Assembly: GCA_963701675.1 (NCBI GenBank)
Contig: OY969623.1
Coordinates: 1,426,001-1,490,000 of the forward strand
Source: G963701675 sp963701675
Lineage (GTDB): Bacteria > Planctomycetota > Planctomycetia > Gemmatales > Gemmataceae
Length of the DNA stretch: 64,000 nt
Direction: 5' to 3'
Made by a program: the position numbers and the translations under genes. The notes beneath the pieces were generated by a model, which was given only the letters and a program-made list of their open reading frames with translations, had not been told where the DNA came from and made no database searches. Positions 7,825 to 16,850 of the stretch are shown here, in pieces (within the stretch, counting starts at the first letter, position 1; each line of letters starts with the position of its first letter).

Positions 7825-10356
7825 CTAGTATTGCAATTGGATTCCGACGTATGCGTTCATCCCGGGGCGGAACAGCAGATCTGTCGGGAAGCCGGCTCGT
7901 GGATCGAGATGCTCGCGATAGAACTTGTCGCCGATGTTCTCAACACCGGCAGTGAGTTGCAGGCTCTTGTTGACCTGCCAATAACCGCGTACATCCCAAA
8001 TTGTGAATCCGGCCGTCGGGACTTCCAAGAGGCTGGCCGCGACCAGTTCTTGGTGATTGACGACACGGACCGAAAGTTCAATCGACCAACTCGGAACCCG
8101 TTTCGTATCGTGAACGCGGAGTCCGAGCCGGCTGTCTAACGGCGGTATGCCCGGCAACGGCTCCGTGTCGATCGTCCGCCGGCTGCTCGCCAGGTTCGGG
8201 TCCCGGCGGTTGTCGATATGCGTCAGGTCTCGGCCCTCGACGTACATGAGATTGGCGAAACCGGTGAACCAATCCGTGAAGTCCACTTCCGTGTAGAACT
8301 CGCCGCCGGCCAGTGTCGCCCGGTCCGTATTCGTGAACACCACTTGGGCGATGGGATTCCCACCGGCAATGTTCTGTGCACCCGTTGTTCCGAAGAGCAA
8401 GTCAAAGGTGATGTAATCCTGGTACCATCCGTAGAAACCGTTAATTCCGCCGCGCACCCAGCCATAATCCGCACGCAGTCCCAGGTCCAATTGTTTCAAT
8501 TGTTCGGGACGCAAGTTCGGATCGCCGTACAGTCGGTCGAGCCCTTGCTGTAGCACCGCGATGTATGGCCCCGTGGCGTAAAGTTCGGTGAGCGTCGGCG
8601 CCCGCTGGGCATAACCGAAGCTGGCGATGGCGGTCAGATGCGAATCAATCTTGTAGTCCGCGCTCACATAGGCAGACCAAAGGCCAAAGTTGCGATCGAG
8701 ATCGTTGTTCGACGGATTGCTCGAAAAGATGATTGGATCGAAAGTCGTTACCGGGTCCGTGGGCGATTGGAAGAAAACGGGGATGTTCCCGTTTATCAAC
8801 CGCGGCGCACTGTCCGTTTGAACCCAGTCCCCGCGGGCGCCGGTCTTGAACGTCATTCGCTTGCTTACGGGAAGGGATACTTCCGCAAAGATGCCTGGAT
8901 CGACCCACTGAGAACTGGGAATGCCGAGATTCTGCGTACCCACATCGGCGCCGAAGAAGTCCGGAACCGGGACGCCGCCAACGGAGACGTAACGAATGTT
9001 CTCCGTGAGCACTTGATTGAGGTAGTTCAGATCGGTGCCGAGTGTGAGTCGCGGGCAGCCCACCTGGCCCCATGTCATGGCCTGGCGATAGCCACGAGAC
9101 ATTTCCGTGAACTGCGTTGTCGATCGGTCCAAAATTGGAGTTCCGAAGAGATTGGTCAGGAGCGGATTCAGGAACGCTTGTTTGGCGCCTTGAAGCGTGT
9201 TGCCGTTCGCTCCGGTACGGTTGTACCAAACATCAAAAACCCAACGGTCGAAAAACTCCTGTTCATCGATGGTATAGCGGATGCTCTGGGCCGTGGTCTC
9301 CAGATGCGAAATGTCGAAATAGACGCCGGCGAACTCTGCATTGCGCAAATCCAGTTGCAAGCCCTTGTACTCGATCTTGCTGTGCGGCGAGAGGTTGAAA
9401 CCCAACGCGTAATTGATGGGCTGCAAATGATAGCTGGATGGGACCGTGTAGTTTCCGACGTAGAACGGACTGCCGCCGGCGTAATAGTCGTCACCGACAC
9501 GGAGGCCCCAGCTGAGGCGGAAACCCCAATCTTCGCTGCCGCCCCAAACGGCTTGCAAACCATCGTACCGTTGGCCGTTGCTTTGATAACCGAACCGCGT
9601 GCTGCCGTGATATTCGGTTCCGTCGCTGTAGCGCGGCGTATCGTTAGTGGCTATGTCGAGGAAACTGAAGCCGGGCCCGTAAAGCGCACTGTACGGGCCT
9701 TTTATGATAATCACGTCACGAAGAATGCTTGAGTCGTATTTGCTGACGGCGGTGTCGAGATCTTGCCGTGCGGGGAAGAAAAAGCCACCGTCCGACCAGG
9801 TAACCACCTGGCCCACGTGTTGCCCACGGATTCGAGCGTCCGCCATCACCGGCGACCGCCGTTGTAGCTCCACGCCGATGGCTTCTTGAGATTTGCCTAG
9901 CAAGTCACCGACATCGCTCGCCGAACGAGGCTGCGATTGTCCACCGGAGACGGACAAGGCGCCGGGCGTTTGTTGAACTGCGTCGGTCCGGGGCGGCTGT
10001 CCGCCCAGTTGTGTTTGCGCTCCGAAGATGTCGCCGATTCCCGACGCCGCCGGCGTCGGCAGCGCGTCTGTACCGGCGCTTGTCGGCCCAGTGCCTGGAG
10101 TTCCCATACCCGGCTGGCCCATGCCCGGTTGTCCCATGCCAGGCTGGCCCATTCCGGGTTGCCCCATGCCGGGTTGCCCCATGCCAGGCTGCCCCATTCC
10201 AGGTTGATCAGGTTGCTGAGCAACTTGCACGACCTGTTTTTGGGAGGCGGCTTTCGAGTTGCTGCGTTCGTCGGACCGAGCGTAAGCGATCACGACGCCA
10301 AACGTGATGATCGCGGCGACGACGCAACGGCTATGCGAACTGTCGAACCGGAGCAT
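7825..10356 (-). CDS. TonB-dependent outer-membrane receptor with QPGMG repeat
   Basis: An 843-residue outer-membrane receptor for energised uptake of a bound substrate. A signal peptide (about 1-28) is followed by a low-complexity segment with seven exact QPGMG units at residues 51-85. The plug domain covers roughly 140-260: RGQHVGQVVTWSDG, then IIIKGPYSALYGPGFSFLDI, the usual plug ending. The rest is barrel-like with alternating aromatic strands (ALGFNLSPHSKIEYKG, LASFGYAQRAPTLTELYATG) and ends in YVGIQLQY, a final aromatic residue as outer-membrane proteins require. No TonB box is evident before the repeat. The substrate cannot be read from the sequence; the cysteine-rich neighbours hint at a metal. 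I saw no cobalamin riboswitch upstream. Confidence 0.9.
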   Translation of the reverse strand: MLRFDSSHSRCVVAAIITFGVVIAYARSDERSNSKAASQKQVVQVAQQPDQPGMGQPGMGQPGMGQPGMGQPGMGQPGMGQPGMGTPGTGPTSAGTDALPTPAASGIGDIFGAQTQLGGQPPRTDAVQQTPGALSVSGGQSQPRSASDVGDLLGKSQEAIGVELQRRSPVMADARIRGQHVGQVVTWSDGGFFFPARQDLDTAVSKYDSSILRDVIIIKGPYSALYGPGFSFLDIATNDTPRYSDGTEYHGSTRFGYQSNGQRYDGLQAVWGGSEDWGFRLSWGLRVGDDYYAGGSPFYVGNYTVPSSYHLQPINYALGFNLSPHSKIEYKGLQLDLRNAEFAGVYFDISHLETTAQSIRYTIDEQEFFDRWVFDVWYNRTGANGNTLQGAKQAFLNPLLTNLFGTPILDRSTTQFTEMSRGYRQAMTWGQVGCPRLTLGTDLNYLNQVLTENIRYVSVGGVPVPDFFGADVGTQNLGIPSSQWVDPGIFAEVSLPVSKRMTFKTGARGDWVQTDSAPRLINGNIPVFFQSPTDPVTTFDPIIFSSNPSNNDLDRNFGLWSAYVSADYKIDSHLTAIASFGYAQRAPTLTELYATGPYIAVLQQGLDRLYGDPNLRPEQLKQLDLGLRADYGWVRGGINGFYGWYQDYITFDLLFGTTGAQNIAGGNPIAQVVFTNTDRATLAGGEFYTEVDFTDWFTGFANLMYVEGRDLTHIDNRRDPNLASSRRTIDTEPLPGIPPLDSRLGLRVHDTKRVPSWSIELSVRVVNHQELVAASLLEVPTAGFTIWDVRGYWQVNKSLQLTAGVENIGDKFYREHLDPRAGFPTDLLFRPGMNAYVGIQLQY
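10102..10206 (-). repeat. Seven 15-bp units coding QPGMG in the TonB receptor
   Basis: Seven consecutive pentapeptides QPGMG at receptor residues 51-85, followed by a diverged TPGTG. Third-position differences (CCC/CCG/CCA, GGC/GGT) show that the array is not a very recent expansion. It sits between signal peptide and plug, where a flexible, possibly methionine-rich metal-binding tether would project into the periplasm (inference). Confidence 0.9.
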
Positions 10357-10591
10357 GAAATGCCCCCTCGCGCGGCGACGAATCGGTGCGCGATCGCTGG
10401 CTGAAAACGATTGAATACCCCAATCAGTTTTCGACCGTTCCCAGCCGAGAAATTCGCCAAAACCGGGAACACCGCCTTAATTCGCATAACACTTACTTGT
10501 GGAGAAACGTGCGCACCTTCTGCCTTCGGCGTTACCCTTCCGCGTTTATCTATCTTCCAATGGTCGCGAAGAGAGAGGAAATGTGATTCCG

Positions 10592-13500
10592 TCATTCCTT
10601 GATCTTCGCCAGCAACTTTTCGACGTCCTGCCTTCTCTCCGTCGTTAGACCAGGCACCGATAAGGTTTTTTGGAGATGTTCCCGTGCCTTCGCGTTGTCC
10701 TTTTTGTTCAGGTAAAGTTGATAGGCGGCCAAATGGGCCTCGATCAGGAATGACACCGGGATGAGGCCATGCCCAGCCGATTTCACGGCGTGCTCGGCCT
10801 CCGCAAGCAGCTTGTCATCCAGCTCGCGCCGATGAGCCTCACTCAGTTTATCCATGTGCAGGCCATAGAGGATATTTCGCCGATTCAAGCAATACACATG
10901 GTAGTGAGACGACTCAAGCGGGTTGTCGGGCATACCGAGTCGCGTTAGCTCCAATACTTTGTCCATGCTTTTCTTGTCGGGATCAAACCAGTAGCCGTCG
11001 GCGAGGTCTCGCAGTCGTCCATTGGCGTAGACCACAAAGTCGTCTTTTCCGACATTCTGTGGAACCGTGAACTGCGGCACTTCGCTCTTGATCGTGGAAT
11101 AGTCGCTGAGAGTTGACTTTTGGGCCATTCGCCCGAAATGATGAAACGCTTGCGCGGCCAAATCGAGCTTCTCCGCGTCACGAATTTTCACTCCGCCTTT
11201 CGGGTCCGCCGCGAGCGAATCCCAGTAAAGCACTTCACCGACATTCAAAAGCGCCATGAGTAAGTCACTGAGGAAATCCTGTGAACTTTGTTTGGAATCA
11301 AGGTGCTCGAATGCCTGGACGAGGCTGTCCTTCGCGTTCCGGTAGTCCGGTTTTTCTTGCCGGCGATAGGCCATCGCCAACCAGTACCATGCGTCGCTCT
11401 GCTGCTCGCCGGGGAGTTTTTCCAGCGCTAGCTGCAGGTCTTTCTTGGCGTTGTCCAGTGCGACGGCCTGCTTTGCCTTGTCGTTGGGAATGCCAAATTG
11501 GCTTTGGCGGACCCAACACCGACCGCGATCTACCAGGTACCGGGGGTTCGAGCTATCACGGTCCACTGAAGCCGAATAGTCCGCGAGCGCCGCTGCGAAT
11601 CTTTCCCTTTCGGTAAACAGGACACCGAGTTCTTCCTGAATGAACCCCTTTGCATTCAAGGCGTGGCTTTGGAGTTTGGGGTCCGTGGACTTCGTGGCCT
11701 TGGCGGCATCGTCGAGTGCTTTCTCGAGATACTCACGCTGCGGCTGACTGCGTTTGGGAGACTTGGCAGCCCACTTCATGTGCCAATCGCACACAGTAAG
11801 CAAAAGGCCAGGGTCTTCCCAGAGTTTCGTCGCCTCCTCACCGGCCTTCATGCGCTCGAGTTCCCAATTGTCGACGATGACGCCCGGAAATTCGCCCAAC
11901 AGTGTGGCTTTGGCAAGATAGCACTTCCCGACTTGTTCCTTGAGTGCCAATTCGGAAGCATTCGTGATGTCGGCCTGATAGTTCAACGTCTTGCGGCCGT
12001 GCTCAATCGCCGGCAGCAAGAGCAATTCATACCACTCCAGAACCTTTCCCTTTTTGTTTTTTCTTACGTTCTGATAGATCGCATCATAGGTTTCAAAAGC
12101 TGTCTTCGAGCCGACGTAGCCCCGCGGTTGCACTTTGGCTTTGACGAGGAGATGCGGCACGTTGTCAATGCCGTCCGTGGGCTTGCATGACTCTAGCAGG
12201 CGGGCGACGCGTTCCCGAACCGCATCTTTATCGTCTGACGCGTGCCACAAGGCAAGCGCGAGTTCGTGTTCGCGCTCGGGTGTTAGCGTCCCGCCCGTCT
12301 CCTTGGTTAGGGTTTGGAGTTTTTCCAAGCAGCGCTTGGCCCGCTGGGCCTCTTCGTGTTTGGCATAGGCCTCGAACGGCAACCCCTTGGACCGACCGCT
12401 CCCCGCCAACGTCCAAATCGAATCAGTGATCCTTGATTGGCGTTGCCGTACGTCGGATTCGGACGTTTTGACAATCGCCGCCAGTTTGTTTCCCGTGCGA
12501 AATACTGGCTCGAGGTCATCGAATCCTTTCGGTACATCGTCCGCAGCTAGATCCATCTGTTTCAGGATCGTTTCTGCGACTTGCTTCTGCATTGATTGTC
12601 GTCGCGATTCCTCCCATTGATCGAGCACCTCGCCGGATGCGTGTGTATTGAGTCGTTCGAGAAGCTCCAGGTCGGCCTCGGTCACGGGCCTCGGTGAAGT
12701 TCCGTGGGCGGCCGCGAGGCGCAGAAGCAAGTCGCGGCGGACGGCGTTTGCGGGATCGAGCTCTGCGCTCCGAAGTTCGGCAAGGAGCGGCGGCAACTCA
12801 ACCCATGGTCTCTCCCCCGCCTCTGCTTGTCGCGCGTAGGTCTTCGCCAACCCGAAGATCGCCTTGTTCCAATGACTGACTATCGAATGCTCTTTGGATA
12901 TGTCCCACGCACGCTGAAACGACTTGATCGCGGCCGGTAGACCGTTGCCCGCGTATGCACTATCGCCTTCCTTTAGCTTCCCATCGATTTCGGCAATAAC
13001 CGCAGCCGCTTGCGGCTTTGCAACCTTTTGTGATTCCGTTGAGGGCGTGGTTACCGGAGGAGTCGAGGGTAATGCCTTGCTTGTGTCGCCTGCTGCCAAC
13101 CCGCCATTGCGTCCCTTGTACCAGGAATACGCGGCAAAAGCGCCGGCGCTCAGCACCACTGCTAACAGGATCACCAACACGGCTTTCGTCGGCGACAGGG
13201 CCGAACGCTGCACCGGCTGCACCCAGGCGCGGCGTGCGTGCGGGGCCGCCGAGGCAGCCGGCGCCGGCTCCGTAGGATGCTGAATCGTCTGGGGCGTGTT
13301 GGTGATCGACGCCGCATCGTTTCCCGGATCGGTGAAGTAAAGGCCCTGCTTTGGAGCTGTGCCAAGTCGCGTCGATGGAGAGGCGGTTGATCTTGCCATC
13401 GCACCAACCGGCGGCACGTCAGGAACACTGTCCGGTGTGTACGGAGAGGTTTGGAGCAGGTGCCGATCCACCCGGGGCCGCAACAAAGGCTCAGCTTCGG

Positions 13501-15343
13501 CCAACGGGAAATCCGCCTTGAGCGCACGGTCCAGCGCGTCGACCATCGCCAGACATGTCGGGAAGCGCGCCTCCGACCGGAGCGACGTCGCCCGGGCGAT
13601 AACGGCCTTCTCCGTTTCGGGCAGCCGGCTCAAATCCAGCTTGCCTTCGACATGCGCCATCATGATTTCCGTCCGGCCGAAATTCTCCGAAAATGGGAGC
13701 ACTCCGGTTCGGAGCTTGTAATAAGTCAAAGCCAATGCGTATTGATCGGTCCAGCGCGTCACTTGATCGGTATACAATTCGGGCGCGGCATAGGGCGGTG
13801 TGAACGCCCGGCTCTCCCGCCGTACGACCTCTGATGTTCCCTCCAAAACGCGCGCGAGTCCGAAGTCCCCAACCTGAACGGTGCCTCCGCCCACGAGCAG
13901 GATGTTCTCCGGCTTGATGTCTCGGTGCTGAATCGAGACGATTTGGCCCTCCTGGGAATGTTGCGGTTCGTTGAGGTAGTCGATCGCGAGCGCCGACTGC
14001 CGCATGTACCCGATAAGCTCATCGGCCGGAATTCCTGCCGACGCCGTTTGCTGGCATTCATGGAGCCGCTGCTGCAAGTTCATTTGGGCCAGCTTGGTGG
14101 CGATGACCAGTGTGTTCGCATTCGGGGCGTTTGGCTGGTTCCAGACCTCATCCGGAATCACGCCCCCTTCGGCATCCAGAAGCCAATAGGCGTGAAGTTC
14201 AAGCAGGTGCAGATGGTTGAGGCTCTTGATGAGTTCGAGCGCCTTGAACTCTTGCCGTCCGGTGCCCGCTTCCAAGTTGCAGATGATTTTCAGGGCCACG
14301 GGGCGCCCGCCTGGTGCCCGCGCTTCCCAAACCGTACCGTATCCGCCTTGTCCAATGCGGCGCACGAGCCGATAGCCCGGCACAATCTCCGCGCCCTTTT
14401 GCAGGCTGTCTTCCATCCACGGACCGCCCATGCTCGGCTTGGATGATCGGTCGTAGGCACGGCGGAGATCCTGCACCATTTCCATGGTCGTCGAGAAGCG
14501 CTTCACGGCTTCCACCGAGGTCGCACGGCGGATCACCGCTTGTTCCAATGCAGGCAGCTTAGACAAGTCGAGCTTGCCTTGCGTGTGGGCGAACATCATG
14601 CCCGCAGGAGTTACGTGCTCGAACGGCAAGTGGCCGGTCCGTAGTTCCACGTAGGTAACGGCGAGCGAGTATTGATCGGACCACTGGCTCGGTTTGGAAG
14701 CGTCCCAAAACAGCTCCGGCGCGGTATAAGGCACGGACATATGGTCGCCTTGCCGGGTTGCACGCGCGTCACTTCCGAGCACGCGCGCCAAGCCGAAATC
14801 GCACACCTGCGCCGACCCGCCGACCATCATGATGTTGCCGGGCTTGATGTCGCAGTGTTGGATCGCCGCTCGTTCCAAATCGCTTTGCGGAAAATTGAGA
14901 TAATCGATGGCGCGTGCGGAATCCTCCATGTAACGAAGGAGTTCCTCCGGCGGAATGCCGCTTCGACCCTGCTTTTGACACTCTTTGAGGCGGTCAAGGA
15001 GGTTCTTCTCACCAAGTCCCATGGCGATAAAGAGTTCCGCGGCTGTGTCACGGATGATTCCTGAATCGTCTTCGCCGGCGTCGTCGATCAGGTTACCGTC
15101 GGCGTCGCGGAGCCAAATATCGACGATGGGAACCAGGTTAGGATGATGGATGTTCTTGACGGTGCGGATCGCGCGAAACTCTTTCAATCCGCCCTTGTTT
15201 TCCAGACTGATGATCTTCAGAGCGACGTTGACGCCGCTCTTCGTGGTTGCCTTCCAAACCTCTCCGAACGCACCTTTCCCCAATTTTCGCCGCAATACAT
15301 AGCGGGGAACCGGTTCATCGCCGGGCTTGTAATAGCGTTCCAT
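10592..15343 (-). CDS. Membrane protein with two Ser/Thr kinase domains and a large helical C-terminal region
   Basis: A 1583-residue protein. Kinase 1 has LGKGAFGEVW at residues 21-30, VALKIISL, a catalytic loop QHCDIKPGN near 163 in which the usual HRD is HCD, and CDFGLARVL. Kinase 2 has IGQGGYGTVW near 331, VALKIIC, QHRDIKPENIL near 471 and GDFGLARVL. One transmembrane segment (about 719-740, AVLVILLAVVLSAGAFAAYS) separates the cytoplasmic kinases from some 840 residues with a TPR-like helical pattern (KGFIQEELGVLFTERERFAA, YLVDRGRCWVRQS). The aspartates and lysines needed for catalysis are present in both kinases. The gene lies at the far end of the T6SS locus and could take the place of the PpkA kinase; that link is inference. 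Confidence 0.9.
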   Translation of the reverse strand: MERYYKPGDEPVPRYVLRRKLGKGAFGEVWKATTKSGVNVALKIISLENKGGLKEFRAIRTVKNIHHPNLVPIVDIWLRDADGNLIDDAGEDDSGIIRDTAAELFIAMGLGEKNLLDRLKECQKQGRSGIPPEELLRYMEDSARAIDYLNFPQSDLERAAIQHCDIKPGNIMMVGGSAQVCDFGLARVLGSDARATRQGDHMSVPYTAPELFWDASKPSQWSDQYSLAVTYVELRTGHLPFEHVTPAGMMFAHTQGKLDLSKLPALEQAVIRRATSVEAVKRFSTTMEMVQDLRRAYDRSSKPSMGGPWMEDSLQKGAEIVPGYRLVRRIGQGGYGTVWEARAPGGRPVALKIICNLEAGTGRQEFKALELIKSLNHLHLLELHAYWLLDAEGGVIPDEVWNQPNAPNANTLVIATKLAQMNLQQRLHECQQTASAGIPADELIGYMRQSALAIDYLNEPQHSQEGQIVSIQHRDIKPENILLVGGGTVQVGDFGLARVLEGTSEVVRRESRAFTPPYAAPELYTDQVTRWTDQYALALTYYKLRTGVLPFSENFGRTEIMMAHVEGKLDLSRLPETEKAVIARATSLRSEARFPTCLAMVDALDRALKADFPLAEAEPLLRPRVDRHLLQTSPYTPDSVPDVPPVGAMARSTASPSTRLGTAPKQGLYFTDPGNDAASITNTPQTIQHPTEPAPAASAAPHARRAWVQPVQRSALSPTKAVLVILLAVVLSAGAFAAYSWYKGRNGGLAAGDTSKALPSTPPVTTPSTESQKVAKPQAAAVIAEIDGKLKEGDSAYAGNGLPAAIKSFQRAWDISKEHSIVSHWNKAIFGLAKTYARQAEAGERPWVELPPLLAELRSAELDPANAVRRDLLLRLAAAHGTSPRPVTEADLELLERLNTHASGEVLDQWEESRRQSMQKQVAETILKQMDLAADDVPKGFDDLEPVFRTGNKLAAIVKTSESDVRQRQSRITDSIWTLAGSGRSKGLPFEAYAKHEEAQRAKRCLEKLQTLTKETGGTLTPEREHELALALWHASDDKDAVRERVARLLESCKPTDGIDNVPHLLVKAKVQPRGYVGSKTAFETYDAIYQNVRKNKKGKVLEWYELLLLPAIEHGRKTLNYQADITNASELALKEQVGKCYLAKATLLGEFPGVIVDNWELERMKAGEEATKLWEDPGLLLTVCDWHMKWAAKSPKRSQPQREYLEKALDDAAKATKSTDPKLQSHALNAKGFIQEELGVLFTERERFAAALADYSASVDRDSSNPRYLVDRGRCWVRQSQFGIPNDKAKQAVALDNAKKDLQLALEKLPGEQQSDAWYWLAMAYRRQEKPDYRNAKDSLVQAFEHLDSKQSSQDFLSDLLMALLNVGEVLYWDSLAADPKGGVKIRDAEKLDLAAQAFHHFGRMAQKSTLSDYSTIKSEVPQFTVPQNVGKDDFVVYANGRLRDLADGYWFDPDKKSMDKVLELTRLGMPDNPLESSHYHVYCLNRRNILYGLHMDKLSEAHRRELDDKLLAEAEHAVKSAGHGLIPVSFLIEAHLAAYQLYLNKKDNAKAREHLQKTLSVPGLTTERRQDVEKLLAKIKE

Positions 15344-15764
15344 CGGCAGGCGTCTCGGCGTCTGTCGGAGGCAAATCCCGAACTAAGTCAACCATATACG
15401 CGGGAACCCTCGGTTGCAATCATAAAGAGATCGCAACGAGGCGCTTCGGTGATTTGATACGCGAATTTCCCATCGGAATCATTATTTACGCTGACACGTT
15501 CGACCACCTAACCGAGCGTCGAGGGATTCTGTTTGACATGCATCAGTCGCCATGTTCTAATCCTTTCTAATCTTGCCATACCTAGCCCACCTTGGTGCTG
15601 GCGCTTCGTGCTGATGAATTTGGCATCGAGCGTGGGCATCCGGATGACGAATTGCTTGCCGAGAATTCGCTACGCAGCGGCCAACCGCTCAGAGGCAACT
15701 AATCATGTGCCTGCGAAGGTACTCTGCCTTTGAGATTTGTGTCCCACCAATAAGGAGTCCGAGA
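15344..15764. other. Intergenic region between the kinase gene and a secreted-protein gene
   Basis: About 420 bp between divergently transcribed genes. It holds a 60-bp relic of a clpV 3' end (15448-15507, listed separately) and must contain both promoters. An AAGGAG at 15752-15757 serves the plus-strand gene. I see nothing else in it. Confidence 0.6.
15448..15507 (-). pseudogene. Relic of a clpV 3' end
   Basis: On the minus strand this stretch reads VVERVSVNNDSDGKFAYQIT, identical but for one residue to the C-terminal 20 residues of the intact ClpV at 16851-19508. Many of the base differences are at third codon positions, so the copy diverged while coding. The stop codon is gone: the frame runs on for about 20 more codons. 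Nothing clearly like ClpV is found further upstream. A clpV gene therefore once ended just before the double-kinase gene. Confidence 0.75.
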
Positions 15765-16727
15765 ATGTCGAAGAATGGCTTTTCACCGCAAGTTATGTTA
15801 CTTGAGGGCAGAGAGCAGCCCGGGTCGATACTCAGCAGCGGCTTGGATGCATCCATCCTCGCCGGCACATTCCTAGGGGAAGGAATGGAGAGAGCCTCCC
15901 GCCCGGCGATCGTCACCGCCCAAGCGCCGGCTAATAAGGCCGACAGGTCGGACGTCGTTGTTCAGCCGCTGTCGCACAGTTTGAACACCCCGTCCGCCGG
16001 CACGATCAAGCAGGCCGAAACGAAGTCGCTTGATGCCGTGAACGGCCTCACCGTTCCCACGGTGAAGACCTACACGTCGCTCGCCGAGACGGGGGTTCCT
16101 TCTGGTTTCGATGGGCCCGTCGGTGACGGCGGCTACGATAGCCGCGCCCCCTACAATTTCTACGGTGGCGACTTCGACGGCCGAAACTCATTAACGAGCG
16201 AGAAAGGTACCCTGGTCTCCGAATCAAACACGTGGGACGACGTCCGAATTCGCCAGGGCGCCACCATCACTGATGTGTATGGCCATTTCTTGATTGATAA
16301 TGTCGGCGGGGGCATACCTCTCCCAACGACGGCCAACTTTTACATGCGCGGCCCAGGCGCCATGAGCGTCGGGAATTGTCTCACCGGCAGCGAGTTCAAG
16401 AACGAACAGAATATACCCGTAACGGTGACTTTGATTAATCTGGGCCCGTTTTTCACCAAATACGAGTTGTATAAGATCGAGGCAAATGTAACTGACTTCC
16501 CCGTGGCCGGTCCCGGCCACTTCTACCAGAGCCTCCAGCCCAACGGCGTGGGGCTGGGCCAGTTCTTCGTAGGAAGCACGAGCGGCGCGAATGCACTCGG
16601 ACAGCCGATCGGCAACGATGATTCGTGGGTTTCAAGCTCCCACTTCGGCATACCCTGCGGTGATTGGAATACCTATGCTGGTGCAGGCAATTGGGACGTG
16701 TCCTATGGCCTGAAGGGTACAATCTAA
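15765..16727 (+). CDS. Putative exported protein of unknown function
   Basis: The ATG at 15765 is chosen because AAGGAG lies 7 bases before it; an upstream start at 15705 has no such site. The protein has 320 residues. Its N-terminus reads FSPQVMLLEGREQPGSIL, which resembles the LE.R..P motif at the N-terminus of many planctomycete exported proteins that lack a classical signal peptide. The rest is rich in Gly, Asn and Thr, with no transmembrane segment and few cysteines (NCLTGSEF, GIPCGDWNT). I do not recognise the family. It interrupts the run of minus-strand genes between clpV and the double kinase, and a strong terminator follows it. Confidence 0.7.
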   Translation: MSKNGFSPQVMLLEGREQPGSILSSGLDASILAGTFLGEGMERASRPAIVTAQAPANKADRSDVVVQPLSHSLNTPSAGTIKQAETKSLDAVNGLTVPTVKTYTSLAETGVPSGFDGPVGDGGYDSRAPYNFYGGDFDGRNSLTSEKGTLVSESNTWDDVRIRQGATITDVYGHFLIDNVGGGIPLPTTANFYMRGPGAMSVGNCLTGSEFKNEQNIPVTVTLINLGPFFTKYELYKIEANVTDFPVAGPGHFYQSLQPNGVGLGQFFVGSTSGANALGQPIGNDDSWVSSSHFGIPCGDWNTYAGAGNWDVSYGLKGTI

Positions 16728-16748
16728 CGATTTCGAGTTATTCAACTT

Positions 16749-16780
16749 GCCCCGGGCACCGGCCCGGGGCCTTTATTTTC
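16749..16780 (+). terminator. Intrinsic terminator after the exported-protein gene
   Basis: A 9-bp perfect GC-rich stem (GCCCCGGGC / GCCCGGGGC) with loop ACCG, followed by CTTTATTTTC. It lies 22 bases after the stop codon at 16727. Confidence 0.85.
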
Positions 16781-16850
16781 TCCACGAAAGACCGCGGATC
16801 GGTCTAAAGAATTCCCTCAGCACAGCCACATCGAAACCGCCGAGACGCAC

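Noticed and set aside
8638..9732. 364-codon plus-strand frame opposite the TonB receptor
   Set aside because: It is antisense to a clearly conserved receptor, has no motif and no ribosome site.
10357..10591. Cobalamin riboswitch upstream of the TonB receptor
   Set aside because: No conserved B12-box or matching stem pattern was found by eye.
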